Positions 42,712 through 55,084 of a stretch of DNA of 64,000 nt are shown piece by piece. This DNA is from Halichondria panicea (taxonomy: Eukaryota; Porifera; Demospongiae; Suberitida; Halichondriidae). The position numbers were made by a program, and so were the translations under genes. The DNA lies in contig NC_087380.1 in NCBI RefSeq assembly GCF_963675165.1, positions 6,939,571 to 7,003,570 on the forward strand. The letters run 5' to 3'. Within the stretch, counting starts at the first letter, position 1. The number at the start of each line of letters is the position of its first letter. The notes beneath the pieces were generated by a model that saw only the letters and a program-made list of their open reading frames with translations, was not told where the DNA came from and made no database searches.

Positions 42712-45700
42712 CTGGACAAAGGGGAACTTGGTTTGGTAATGAAAAACAAGTAGCAAAATGCAACAGCCAGAACATGTAAGGAATACTTATACAGTGTACT
42801 GTTGTCAAAACAGACGTGGCTATAGGTATAATGTACGTACGTATCTTGTAAATAATTGAGGTGAAATAGGCACATTAACTCACTGTTGTCAAATGTGACT
42901 TATCTTCTAATTATTATACACACTAAATTTGCATATACCGTACATCTATAGAATACTACTAGAATCATGACAGCCATTATCAATACTTACTGATACTTCT
43001 CAAGCAGTGGTGCACTTTAAAAGAGAGCTGCTTGTTCTTGGATACTTCACAAGTGTAGAACCCATCGCAATGATCCCTCGTCACTTTATCCACAGTGAGC
43101 TCGTTATCTGATCCACCCGCCACCTTATTGCCTTTCCTGGTCCACTTGAAGGAGAGGTCAGCTGGGTCAGCAAATGGCAGAGCTTTCAGAACAGCTGCCT
43201 CATTCAATTTAACTTCCTGCATGTGGGAAATGATCTGATTCACAACACATTGAATATGTATATAACCCTATAACCCACATGACGTAAAAGAACTTTTTTC
43301 ATGCTACATATGCAAAAATAATGTTCGATCATAATTGTAATTAATCATACCTTTGCAAACCAACATTCCTGATGTGGTGGCAGAGAAACACAATCATCCC
43401 CACACTGAAAGAAAGGACTGCGACCCTCCATCAACTTGCACAAACTCGTTTCTTCAGCGTTTTGATGCTTTGGGCACTGACAATCGAATGCAATAATCGG
43501 CTCGATTTTCTTGCTAATTCCACTCATCACATACAGGACGGTAGTCAGCACATAGGAGCAGAGATCATGCATGTCACAATCATCTTTTCTGGTGATTCGA
43601 GTCTCGTAACAGTCGGCGTGGGCTACCAGTGTGATGTGGTGTTTGGCGCTATCGACATTGAAAGAAACTAGATTTCTCATGACACGAGATTCTTGCAGAT
43701 TCCATTCCATCCCCAAAATGTCATTTTGTCCCTCGGAAACCAATTTGCTGATCATGGCACAGAAGACACCAATGGGCACATAGCCAGACTTGAAGGTGAT
43801 CTTGATTGGAGAGGACGTGTTGGAGTCGATGGCTGGAGCATTTGAAAGCTCATCCTTTGAGGCACATTCGAGGATAGCTGGCATGAAGTAGACTGGCTCT
43901 CGGCGACCTTTACCAACTATGGGTGCAAGGAGACTGACATGCTCAAGCAACTTCACAAGTTTGTCGACTGGGATCAAATCACCTTCCTTCACTTTTGCCT
44001 TGTTTGACTTGGAGCAGCAGCGTTTAATCATAGTAATCGAGAATTGCCCAAGTTCTTGCCACTTCTTGATATCGGCAGCGGTGAATTGAGACGACCAATC
44101 ACATGAGTGTAGAGATAGAAGAGATTCGACAATCAGGAGACTGATGCTGTTGAAGACAACATTGGGACTGCAGATGACACGGTTTTTGAAGTAAGACTCC
44201 TTGTCCTTGATGTCAGGGTAGTAGAGAAGGGCCCCCACACACTTGTGCAAATACCAAATGGTGAACTTCACCTCCTCTTCATCCATCTTCAATGCTTTGC
44301 CGATCTGAATACACTCTTCCATCGTTGCAATTTCAAATTCTTTTCTCAGAATGACCCCAAAAAGGAGCTGTACAGGGCGAATCGGGAGATTGGCATCTTC
44401 AAAAAACAAGTCAAACACTGTTTGAAGGTGTTAACGAATCGGATCAATGTCAGCATCTTTGCCACTGAAGTTGTCCACAGAAAAGAAGTGACTGTCATCT
44501 GGGTGGTTGATGATGTCGTCAAAATGTGAGGTAATGGTGCATAAGGCTTCGTGTTTCTCTTGGAGTTTTGTCTTCAAACGCTTTTCAGTTTCGGCTTGAA
44601 TGGTAGAATCTGTGCTCAACTGTTGGACAACAGCACTTGCTAGCTTGGAGAGGGTTTCGTTACATTGCTTCAACTGGAGCAAAAGTTGAACAGCGTTGGG
44701 TGCGCTCGGTTTCAATCTGTTTTTGACTTCAGTAGGTAGAGTTTTCTCGAGGACTTCCACTTTGCTTCGCAATTCGGTATCCTCTCGTGGTGTGGTTGGT
44801 TTCTGCTGTTTTTCAGTGGTAGCCTTCACTTTTGCTTTTTGCTCCACATGTTCCACCAGGTCTTTTGAAAACGAGTCCAATTCAAGTTGCTTGCCAACCT
44901 CTGCCTCTAGTTTGGAAAATATCTCCTCCACCTTCTGCTCATTTTCACTTTCTTGCTGCACCTCCAGAATCAGCTGTATTGCAGCGCCCAGGGTGTTGGG
45001 GTCAAGACTGGGGTAATCCCCCTTGAGCTTTGACTGAATGACTTCTGCCTTGGCTTGAATTTCCAACTTGTCTTGGTAAGTGCCCACTAGACTCACGACA
45101 GCTTGAAGATCTCGGAAATGTTCAACTTTATCGGCAATCTCGGAATCCAAATCCAAATCAACTGTGACGTGATGGCTGATGGCTGAAAGAATTTGGGAGA
45201 GGGTCTCTCGAATCGTATACTTTGCTTGGTACGGTGTGATTTTGTCTTGGTCACGTTCGTAGGAAACTTCATAAAGCTCGTCGAGATCTTTATCGAGAGG
45301 GAAGAAAGCGAGAAACATCCCTGGGCCTTTGCTCAAAAATGGAAGCATCTCTAAAAAGGCAGGCTGTCCACCTATGTCGATGATGTTGAGCAAAGCTTTG
45401 CCCACCAACTGTTCCATGTAATTGCCGCGCTTGACAATATCTCGAAGGTTTTCAATGATCTTGTCGACCTTCGTTTCTGGAGCCTTTGGTTTGGCTGGCT
45501 TGCTTGCTCCTTCCTGGGGAACTTGCTTTGTGCTTGCCTCTGCGGGCTGAGCTTCGTTTGTGGCAACATTGGTTTCTAGAGCCTGTGATTTGGGTTGTTT
45601 GCTTCCTTGCTCTTTGCTTGAATCCACTTCATCTGTGGGAGGAGTATCCGAATCTTCTTTTAGCCTTAAATCATTAATGGAATTATTCGTTGCATCAGCC

Positions 45701-48700
45701 GCAGATTCGACTACAGTTTTGGAAATGGCGGCTTTTACAACTTGCTGAAGGCCAATCATGTAAGCGAAAATCAGTTGTGCTTCATTTTCAATATCTGTAG
45801 AGGATTTGAGAATCAATTTGGAGTCACTTGACACAGCCAGGACTTGATTACACTCAGCAAGAAGAGTACTGCAGCGTTCTCTGTCTTGTGGTGGGATTGA
45901 TGCCAGGTTAAGTAGGTGACCTAGCAGACGTTTTCGGAAGGTGGTTTTGCCGAGCCCTGAAAGGCCAATTAGGTACAGTTTGAGGTAGCGGAGGTTGATG
46001 GTGTTCTCTGTGTCTGTCAGCAACTCGTTCAACTTGTGTAAGTATTTCAACTGCTCTTCAACAGAGGCTGGAAATGTAGGTAAGTGATTTATTAATGAAA
46101 ACACCGCTGGTGCTGATGCCTCGGTGGAGGTGTCAAAGCTACATAACATAAAGCTACTAGCTATTATAGCATTATATACACACATTATAATTATCATGAT
46201 AAACATTTTTATAAATTTTGCTGCATACAGAATCACAGGGAAACTCAACGAGTGGGTAATGATCGACCATGATTGTTGTTAAAAATGAATGGCTGCATCA
46301 GCAGAGCCTTGCAGCTATCAATAACTATAGCGTTCTTAACTTTTATAGTGCAGAGCTAACTACTAAGTAGAGTAGCAACACTTCATGGACAAGTTTTGCT
46401 ACGCACTCTTCTGAAAAGGCTGCAATGGCATTCTAAGTAAGCAAAAGTAGGCATAACTCGAGAACGAAGCATTATTATTTTTGCAAATCTTTGAATTAAA
46501 ATCCAAGAAAACGTTATTAGAAGCCTATAGAAACTCTTAATTCATCCTTGAGCAGCTGTAGCAGTCTACACGCACAGACACACACACAAAAACACTACTG
46601 TATACCTCGCTTGCGAATGCGCACCGAGGCATAACAACCATCTGAGGAGAAAAAAGACATACAAGTAGAGTGTATATTGCATATATACTGTCAAAATAGT
46701 TTTCATTGGAAGTTTTGGGTAATCCGATACATATACACACAAATTAGGGCATAAGCAATAAAATTATGTTCTTCGAAGTGAGAAAGAAACTTTAACACTG
46801 CACATGCATAAATATCTGTATAGCGGGTATATTTCAAGGGTATAAATTTGCGTGGAAAGAACGTTAGAATAGATTTAATTCGCAGATTTAATTTTTTGGG
46901 GACTGTCAGTCTTTGGCACATTGCTGCACGCGATAGTAAATATGCGTCGGTAAAAATATTCGCAATACATGCTTAATCAGCAAAAACCGGTAAAATGTAT
47001 ACCCTCGAAATAATTATTCCCACTATACAGACAACTTACCGCATTAAACATTACCACTATAATTATAGTCACTGCCATTAGTCACGCTACTCACCTGCTG
47101 TGTCCTTGCTTTTCTGCACTGAGAAGTCATCACTCTTGATGTACTTGTCCTCAATCTCATCAGCAATGTCAGGACGGCCAATGATTGATGACCTCAGGGC
47201 TTTAACCAGATCAGACCAGGTGGGGTTGAGTGAGGACTGAAGCCACACTTCAAGTAGTTTAGTGAAGCGATCTCCTGTGATACCGTGTACGTTGTTCTTC
47301 TGAATAGCCTGTATATATTATTTAAATAATAGTGAAAATTCATAATTATTCGTTAATGTTAGACATGTTAAGCAACTGTACAATTTTTCCGTTGGGTATA
47401 TAGTTTAAAAAATATGCGATGCTTGGACAATTCATCTTTATACTTTAGCATCATTATTATTGTTTGTGCGTATATAATTATATTCATAGTCTAGCAATTG
47501 GCCACGGTCACCTTATTTACAATTTACACGATACATGCAGAGTCTTAAACACCGGTATATATATGTACCGTAGAAACTGGATTATTAGCGCATGCGCCCA
47601 GGGGGTCAATAGCAGAGCTCTATAAACGATTATATTCGAGAATGCGCATAATGCAGTAATTTTCGAGCCCCACCCATGCAGTAACCGGATGTCTCTGTGA
47701 TGAAAGGTGACTCGCAACTGGCTAGAAAATGAGCAAGCACGTACCCAAACTCACTGGATCTATAAATTATGTTACAGTTCATTTTACAACATTTATATTT
47801 ACCGATAACTGGACAAAAAAGTCCAAGTCCACCTCATATATGTCTCGCATTGTTTCAGCGTGCCCGGAGAGTCCTTCCAGATGGATATCCATGCAGCTAT
47901 ATAGCTAGCCTCGATTCCAGGCCGCTCTCAATTGAGAAAGACGGCCCGGTATACACTGTCTGCGCATGCGTTAATTGCCCCCCAAGAATCTTGGGGGTCG
48001 AGATATCTTAGTAAATTACTGTATATTTACAATGATGTCATTGCACAAATCAGCAAAATAACACAGCTACTTACAACATTTATGACCTAGACTAGTGAGT
48101 AGTTTTGTTGTGATGGCTTGTACTTCTGTTCTGCTCTTGCTCAAGCTCTCTCCAGTGTTGAAAAGTCACTTCTTTTGTACTGTGGTAGAGTGGTGGGCGT
48201 TTTTCTGTCAGTACCTACCGGCTCTGGCAAGTCTACTTGCTTCCAGACGCTTGTTTGATGCCATTTGAGTGAGATCAGTGCTCCTCGTATGAGCCTAGAG
48301 TTGTGATGGCGATTTCTCTCTCTTGACACTAATAGTTTAATCAACCACGTGGGTGACCATAGTACAAAAGATAAATTACTATTAACCCTTTCCCCGTTTT
48401 AATTAAAACAAGAAAATACAGAATAAATAACAATTTTCTTTAAAAATTCATATATCATGAACCATACATTGAAATGACTTGTAACTATTTCCTACAGGTA
48501 GCGCAGACCCCAGAGGTATCTTGACACCATCTTCGTTACCTAGCAACTGACCACCCCCACTAATTAGCAATTGTTTACAAACATTCGCAATTATGTACAC
48601 AAATAATATTGTATGAGGGCACAAAGTGGCTAAAGACACTAAATAAGTGTTCTCAATGTTCTCACGGTGACATGGTTCAATCAAGATCTGCATAAAGTTC

Positions 48701-51700
48701 TCTGTAAGGTCGTACCAGCAGACGCCATTTTCCCGGGAAATGTTTTCTTCACCTACACACAGGTTTACAAGTTCAATGGTGGCTCATGATGTCCACTGCT
48801 GTACTAACTAGCCTAAATACAGTTATACTGAAGCCTACAAGACTACATATGCTACTCTAGACTTACCAGATCCAAGAAGTTTATCAATCGCAAGAGCTTC
48901 TTCCTCAGGCCTTCAGGCTCGATATTCTTTAGCTTGAGGTAGCTTCTTATCTAGCTATGATCCCAGTCACTATCCTCTCACTCAATAAGGCCATAAGCAT
49001 TGACATTCTCACTGTGTAGCTGCTCTAGAACCTCACTGAGGTTGTACTACGAAGATCTTGAAACATTATCAAACGGTCACTTTTCTTTCGACATTATTGT
49101 ACCAAGCGTACCTCAAGGCAGCATATTAAAGATACCATGTGAAAGAGCAGCTCAATGCGCATGTGCTGGTACCTACAGTGTGCGCATAGCTCCAACACAG
49201 CGTACACAGCAAATTTTTGAAAATTACCACTAGAGTGGCCGTCATATGACGGCTTCAACGGGGAAAGGGTTAAACCCACCCACGCGCAAACGGTGGTTAC
49301 CAGGCCCTCTAGTGAGAGGCAGGGTTTTATCCAGGATTTTAAGTTTGGGGGGGAAGTTAAAAAAGGAACCGCGCGCTAGGGCAAACATTTTGAGGCCACG
49401 CCCACTTCTGGTCACCACACCCCCTATATTGTTTTTGTTGGTGCCTATTAGCAATGTATTCCTGGCAATGTGCATTGACAGGCAACTCCAGGTATGCTGG
49501 TTTGAAATTGTGGACCGTATCTATAGAACTATGCACATGTACTAATTATAATACAAAAGCAAATGGATAGATTTGTGGTAAGACTAGGTGATGACCAATC
49601 ATCAGCTACATGTAGCGGCAAAGGACTGTGTCTAGATAATGTTGGGTATAGTACCCCTCTCTCTCTCCCTCCCCCTCTCTTTTCCTCTCTCTCTCCCCCC
49701 TCCCTCCCCCCTATTTTCCCCTTTCTTTTGGGGGGGAAGCTGAGCATTCTGGGGGGAAGCTTCCCCCCCGCCCCCCCCCCACTAGATGAAACCCTGAGAG
49801 GGGCTGGGATCGAGGCTACTATATAGCTATCATGCACTGGACAAGTTACAGTGCACCCAGTCTAGAGAGTATATAGAATACCACAAATGTGTGGGTATTA
49901 TAAATGTAAATATCTTATGATTGGAAGAAAATCTGCTGATATACCATTGTAAATAAGCTACAACATATCCAAAAATGTTTCCATGACAACATAAGGTGGT
50001 GGGTTTGTGGTGATTACAGTAAACAATATTATAATTGTCATAGTGGGTAATCGGTTAGGGAGAGAAAAGGCCAACAGTTTCCGGCTAAGGTTTTAAACTT
50101 TGTCACAACATCTATATAGATAGTTTGGCTCTTACGAAAGGTTCGATGTTGCTTACATCCTCCACAGTGCTTAGTTTTTAGTGGTGTTTCAGTTTTGAAG
50201 AAGATTTTATGTGCTAAGGTCCAAAAATTACACGGAGTATGAATAAATAGTACTATTGTCTAAATTTTGCTTAAGAAAAATTTTTCCAGAATAACTTTAG
50301 TTCCGGAGATAACTGATGTTACATACACTTTTCTACGATCACCTTCGTTTCCACTTAAATGAATTTTTAAATAATGTTGTAGCTTATTCATTCACCTACA
50401 CAATGGTATCAGCGCAATTTCTTAGTCTTAATTACAACTATACTCACACATTTGTGGTATTCTACTCTCTAGACTGGATGCACTGTAGCTAGCTCATAGA
50501 TAATAAATATCTTTTGCATAATTGGAAAAGCGCTTCAATTTGAGTACAAAAAACTTGCAGTTGAGCATGCGCTTAAAATAAAGATACGCTTATAATCCAG
50601 TTTCTACGGTACCGGTGTTGTAATTAGTACCGTGTAAATTGTAAATAAGGTGACTGTGACTAATTAATCATGAAACCATAGAGAGTGCTAGGAAACTGCA
50701 TGCCCTTCAATCACCATCAGTGTTTCTATTGGTATTTCCAACGCGATCCCAAGACTCATCCAATAATCACGAGCATTCCACAAGGCATTTCTCGCCTCTC
50801 TTAGTGTGAGGGACTCTGGAAACACATGTAAATAGAGGACAATGTAAAAGGTGTGGTTTGAAATCAAGGTTAGCCACAATCTAAACATGGTGGTGTTGTG
50901 CCTATCCAACACAAATTAGGGAAGAAGTGATGCGATGATAAGCATGCATTGATTATTTTCTTTAAAGTGAGAAATAAACTGTTAAATGAAGATACACTGT
51001 CTGCCATCTATCGTATAGCAGGTATATTTGAGGGTACAAACTTTTGCGGAAAGATCGTTTGAAAGGATTTCGCAGATTGGGCCATGCTATGATTCAGACT
51101 CAACTCTGCAGTATACCATGAACTTTCAGCCTTTGGCATGCATGTGATATTCGTACATGAATATCCGCGATACACGCTTATAGTCGGTAAAGGTTATATA
51201 TACCCTCGAAATATTATACCCGCTATACAGTATACGGTCAACTAGGTAAGTACCGAGTGATTATGTATTTCAGAGGTCTCTCCAAAATTGCATGCATCTT
51301 ATAGGGCAGCCAAACCTCGACAAGTCATAACACTCTATGAGTGTACCAGTTTTACTACCACATTAAACATTACCACTATATAATTATAGTCACTGCCATT
51401 AGTCACGCTACTCACCTGCTGTGTCCTTGCTTTCTTGCACTGAGAAGTCATCACTCTTGCTGTACTTGTCCTCAATCTCATCAGCAATGTCATGATGGCC
51501 AATGCGTGGTGACCTCAGGGCTTTAACCAGATCAGACCAGGTGGGATTGGGTGAGGACTGAAGCCATACTTCAAGCATTGCAGTGAAGCGATCTCTTGAG
51601 GTACGGTGGTCCTTCTCCATAGCCTGTATATAGAGTGAAAATTCATGTTAATAAGTAACAAAATGGTAAGTTCACATAAAATTAATTAAGACAACCCTCT

Positions 51701-53537
51701 AATTATGCGACACTTGCACATTTTATCTAGTATTGTTTTTGATAGTCATATAGTGGAAAATTAGTCACGTGGTTAATTTACACAATACAGAGAGTCTTAC
51801 AACACCGGTATCCGGTATATGAATATTGTAATTCATGTATAAAGTGCTTAATAATTATGTTAATAACTGGTGCTGTAAGTCTCTCTGTATACTGTGTAAA
51901 TTGTAAATAAGGTGACTGTGACTAATTGTTTATGAAACCATAGAGAGTGCTAGAAACTGCATGCCCTTCAATCACCTCTAGTGTTTCGAATGGTAGATCC
52001 AACATAATCCCCAGGTCGAACCAATCAGCATGAGCACTCCTTAAGGCAGCTCTTACCTCTCCTAGTGTGAGGAACCCTGGATGGAAACACATTATAAGCA
52101 ATGACATCCACACCAGTAAGTAAACGATTGAACTATGACACAATACAATGTGTATGTCTACTCCGAAGAAAGTTATTGATGAAACATTGCTTATTGAAAA
52201 ATGATAGTGCAGACAACTCCAGACTACAACATACAAACAAAATTATTGTAGTGCTGTACCGTAATGTATCTTCTTGGCAGGACTGCTAGTGGGATCATAC
52301 TCCACTGTCACACTGACTGTATACTGGAAGGGGGTAATACATGAGTGCTTGAGATCATGTGACTACAACAGAATTGCATTATCATGTACGTACATATATC
52401 AGCACAATTATTTGCATTAAAATGGGTGATGATGATGGAACAGCTCAGGAGTATAAGAGCATGCTATTATCGGCATGACCAGCTCTAAATTGTATACCAA
52501 CACCATTATGCATGCACTGTGGGACATAATGAATGAATCACCTCCAGTGACTCTCCCTCCTTGTTCTTTAAAGAGAGTGGTGGGGATTGGTATCTGCCAT
52601 TTCTGAGAAGACCAAGAGAGATATCCAATATGCCGACGATAAACCTGTAGACACATACGTAAATTGTGTTCAACTAGATAATTAATACGACTTATATACA
52701 TACTACAACCAATATGAAACATTCTCATTTCGTATTTAATCTCACTCCTTTCTCGCTGTTAATTGTTGGTACAAGTTAAGCTTGAGTGATTGGGTACCGC
52801 TGGTCTGCAAGGGTTCCTTCAGTGGAAACACTAACTCCTGTATTTAAAGAGAAGAGTGACAATATCAAATGCAGTACTTATAATAATTCTTTTGACTACA
52901 GTAAACCTAAACATGTACACACATTATAGTCACATGCAGTACTACGCTATTAAATGCCATTACATCAGTTTTGAGGTTATAAGCTATAGACAATATTCAT
53001 ACATAATTCACACAACTGCTCACATCATTCCAGTTCACAGCATGGCCAGTAGGGGCATTTAGCGGTTTGCTTGTGATCCTTGTGGTCGTCCGTCTCTCAT
53101 TCCCTACATGGAAACACAAGTCAATGTACTTAATCTCAGAGATTTGTGATTGTCACAACGTAAATGGTCCCCCCCTGGACCATATGCGGTACAATAAATA
53201 GCTCCCCCAGTACAGTACAGGAAACAGCCCACATACTATATTAACTAACCGATCATGGCAACTTGAGTCAATGGGGGGGGGGGGGGGAACTGCCTACAGC
53301 AGGGCATTCTGCCATAGACAGTTCGTTTATGGGGGACCAGTTTAATATGGCATGGCAGGATCACCGTGGCTTCCAATTCAGTGGATGCATCATTGCTAGA
53401 TCTAGACCTCTAGCTCTATAGCTATACAGCATGCAGTAGATCTAAATACCTTCAAAGAAAACAACCACATAGAAACGGTCAAAGTGACTTCCTTCCCAAC
53501 CAATGCCTGCACTTATTTCTTTTACTCTCAGAGTCAT
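42203..53537 (-). CDS. Gene 2: C2-(DD)2-Roc GTPase/COR-Ig-DD, one nonsense codon
   Basis: Exons from the 5' end: C2 53450-53537, 53024-53103, 52773-52837, 52542-52644 and 52260-52323; DD 51976-52076/51416-51623 and 50715-50815/47095-47308; GTPase 43351-46067; Ig 42991-43216; C-terminal DD 42590-42711 and 42203-42379. Lengths sum to 4266 nt (1422 codons), all phases consistent. A single TAA at 44431-44433, where sisters have GAA in REHLQTVFD, would end the protein at the start of the COR-like region. This could be a null allele, a sequencing error, or a functional truncation. The 3.4-kb intron inside the second DD is inflated by nested transposons (47565-50612). Confidence 0.7.
42991..43216 (-). 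CDS. Ig-like domain exon (gene 2)
   Basis: 226 nt, open. LSFKWTRKGNKVAGGSDNEL and DHCDGFYTCEVSKNKQLSF; the C-terminal LCF of gene 1 is LSF here. Joins the GTPase exon in phase 0 and the DD in phase 1. Confidence 0.72.
43351..46067 (-). CDS. Roc-like GTPase/COR exon with in-frame TAA (gene 2)
   Basis: 2717 nt, 905 codons, in frame apart from TAA at 44431-44433. The P-loop GLSGLGKTT, DIGGQP and GTYQDK are intact. It is about 46 codons longer than gene 1 because the acidic/proline linker between G1 and G3 is expanded (TPPTDEVDSSKEQGSKQPKS and following, about 45520-45690). It also has the longer LVEHVEQKAKVKATTEKQQK linker shared in part with gene 4. The true exon start is the acceptor TTTCCAG before the codons for SVEEQLKY; the open frame upstream to 46248 is intronic. 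Confidence 0.75.
46096..46633. mobile_element. Element with GAAAACACCG and CCTCGGTGCGCA ends
   Basis: Starts GAAAACACCGCTGGTGCTGA and ends TTGCGAATGCGCACCGAGGC. The same roughly 540-bp sequence is present in opposite orientation at 59031-59589. Both copies lie just 5' of the GTPase exon of their gene. Confidence 0.6.
47095..50815 (-). CDS. N-terminal death domain cassette h, split by transposons (gene 2)
   Basis: Exons 50715-50815 (ESLTLREARNALWNARDYW, MSLGIALEIPIETLM) and 47095-47308 (AIQKNNVHGITGDRFTKLLE ... IKSDDFSVQKSKDTAG). The second half has two extra codons near its start. The 3.4-kb intron results from an element inserted into the intron hairpin. Splice sites remain canonical. Confidence 0.7.
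48386..49269. mobile_element. piggyBac-like MITE with TTAA target duplication
   Basis: CCCTTTCCCCGTT at the left end is mirrored by AACGGGGAAAGGG at the right, flanked on both sides by TTAA (48382-48385 and 49270-49273). The CCC(T/A) terminus plus TTAA duplication is the hallmark of piggyBac. No transposase is encoded (884 bp). Confidence 0.75.
49849..50485. mobile_element. Nested TIR element, about 640 bp
   Basis: Starts CAGTGCACCCAGTCTAGAGA and ends TCTCTAGACTGGATGCACTG; TIRs of about 40 bp continue into ACCACAAATGTG. A deleted relative is at 6312-6541. No ORF. Confidence 0.7.
51416..52076 (-). CDS. N-terminal death domain cassette i (gene 2)
   Basis: Exons 51976-52076 (FLTLGEVRAALRSAHADW, FDLGIMLDLPFETLE) and 51416-51623 (AMEKDHRTSRDRFTAMLEVW ... 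SKSDDFSVQESKDTAG). First DD after the C2 module. Hairpin arms near 51786 and 51867 are imperfect here. Confidence 0.77.
52260..53537 (-). CDS. C2-like domain, five exons (gene 2)
   Basis: Exons 53450-53537 (ATG 53537, MTLRVKEISAGIGWEGS), 53024-53103 (NERRTTRITSKPLNAPTGHA then VNWND), 52773-52837 (ELVFPL, SLKLNL), 52542-52644 (FIVGILDISLGLLRNGRYQ) and 52260-52323 (YTVSVTVEYDPTSSPAKKIH). The second exon is the most divergent between copies, 77 to 86 nt, always keeping phase. The last exon uses donor GTACAG. Confidence 0.65.
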
Positions 53538-53816
53538 CTCCTAGTATAGTCCACTGAAGTACTGAGTATAGGGCTGTGGGCTAGGTCGGGCGTAGCTCTT
53601 GCATTACTACAGAAATTCAATGGCCACATGCAGACATTCAGTTTCACTATAGAATCTAGCATATAGAGTCTATGTACTTTTCTTGAGTGACATGTTCTTA
53701 GTACTAGCAGATTAAAGTTACTGTATATTTGACATGTGAGAGTTGGTGAGAGCCAACAGTGCACAAGTTTGGACTGGTTCTACATAATTTTAAATATGGT
53801 GTGTTCCAAGCCTGAG

Positions 53817-53925
53817 CTTGTGTGTGTGTGTGTGTTCCAAGCTTGTGTTCCAAGCCTGAGCATGTGTGTGTGTGTGTGTGTGTGTGCGTGCGTGCGTGTG
53901 TGTGTTCCAAGCCTGAGCGTGTGTG
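53817..53925. repeat. Duplicated GT microsatellite block
   Basis: (GT)n tracts separated by repeated TTCCAAGCCTGAGC phrases; an expanded version of 4456-4498. Confidence 0.85.
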
Positions 53926-54676
53926 TGCTTGGTTCTACTTGTGAATCGTGAATGACTGTATCTCTACTCTCTCTGCAGGAGTGGCCATTGAGTTGTGGAG
54001 TTATGAGTATATCTACGAACGGTACTGGACTCTCTACAACTTCACAGTGAGCTCCCTCTGACCTGCCAGTGCTAGTAGCTTCATATACCATTATAACATG
54101 TGCACTTGAGCACCAAAACAGTGCACACACTAATACAGTACGTAATAGCGCAGTACCTCCCACTCACACGAGGACACTAGTAATTGGCATAAGTTATAAT
54201 TGGCATGCAAAGCCCCGTTGAGCTCTATAATTGTAAAATAGACTGTTGACTAGCTGACTCAGGTTAGGCACAAGTAAGAACGTTTGGCCCTGCTGGTAAT
54301 AATGTTATTATTGCTGTCAAATGTTATTCTCCCACTCAGGGTTGCCGTGAGAGACACTCTGGGTTCCAAAAGCGAGGACTACTGCTACAGTAGGATGACA
54401 GTGTCATGCACAGTGGAGCAGATCAGTGCCGATCAGGTGGGTGGAGCTAACATGTACTGAGGGTACGTAGCTGCATCAGGTGATTATGTCAATGAGCCTT
54501 TCAGCCAGACACTGAGTTAGTGGATACAGGGGACAATAATTAACATCATGTACTAGCCGTTGTAGCGTTGTAGCATTATAGAACCTGCATGTACCAATGT
54601 GCATTCCTTATCACTCTAATCAGCTCTGCACCTTTAGAGTTAGTGCACTGTACAATGTGTAGCAGCATTTATTGTG

Positions 54677-54677
54677 G

Positions 54678-54721
<44 letters not shown>

Positions 54722-54760
54722 TGTGGGGGGGTGTGTGTGTGTGGGTGCGTGCGTGCGTGC
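54677..54760. repeat. GT microsatellite with GGGG interruption
   Basis: (GT)n for about 45 bp, a G-rich break, then GT and GCGT units; positional equivalent of 41742-41826. Confidence 0.9.
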
Positions 54761-55084
54761 TACTAAATACACATGCACTAGCATTGTAGACCAATGATAA
54801 TGTGTATTTTGCCTACGCTTCACTTTCCCTTTCTCGTTTCTACAGGATGGCACTGTTATTACAAGTTCACCATCATCAAACACTACCATTATTATATGGA
54901 CCCTATATACGATATGACTTTATAATTCACATTTATTTATTATGTCGTCATTGAAAGTTCTCTGTTTATCAAAAAATTCTCTTCGATTTTGCATATAAAA
55001 ATATAATTATTACATGTATGATGACAATCAACAAAATAAAAAAATTGGACAAGTTTATAATTATTGTGGAAGTTTGTTCGCTAA

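Larger units (their letters stand above)
47565..50612. mobile_element. 3-kb TIR element with nested insertions, in DD h intron
   Basis: The left end GTACCGTAGAAACTGGATTA is mirrored by the right end TAATCCAGTTTCTACGGTAC. The flanks are the two CACCGGTAT arms of the cassette hairpin, so insertion was in that hairpin. It contains the piggyBac-like MITE 48386-49269 and the TIR element 49849-50485, and a GC-rich CT/C-run tract at 49650-49790. No transposase ORF is recognisable. Confidence 0.65.
53600..54870 (+). pseudogene. Purple acid phosphatase-like remnant, copy beside gene 4
   Basis: Exon 53979-54046 reads VAIELWSYEYIYERYWTLYN, so both histidines of the GHEH metal-ligand motif kept in copy 1 are replaced. 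Exon 54340-54436 begins GCRERHSGFQ and then loses frame through one extra A before EQISADQ. The last exon starts at about 54846 (DGTVITSS). Upstream N-terminal and GNHE exons are missing. Two GT-rich tracts lie in its introns. Confidence 0.68.

Noticed and set aside
44431-46248. Independent 605-residue protein starting at 46248
   Set aside because: The part upstream of 46067 is intronic and contains the start of a repeat element; the end is a premature stop in a longer conserved exon.
49563-49837. Proline/serine-rich and arginine/glycine-rich ORFs
   Set aside because: They arise from a CT-rich/poly-C tract within nested transposon sequence.
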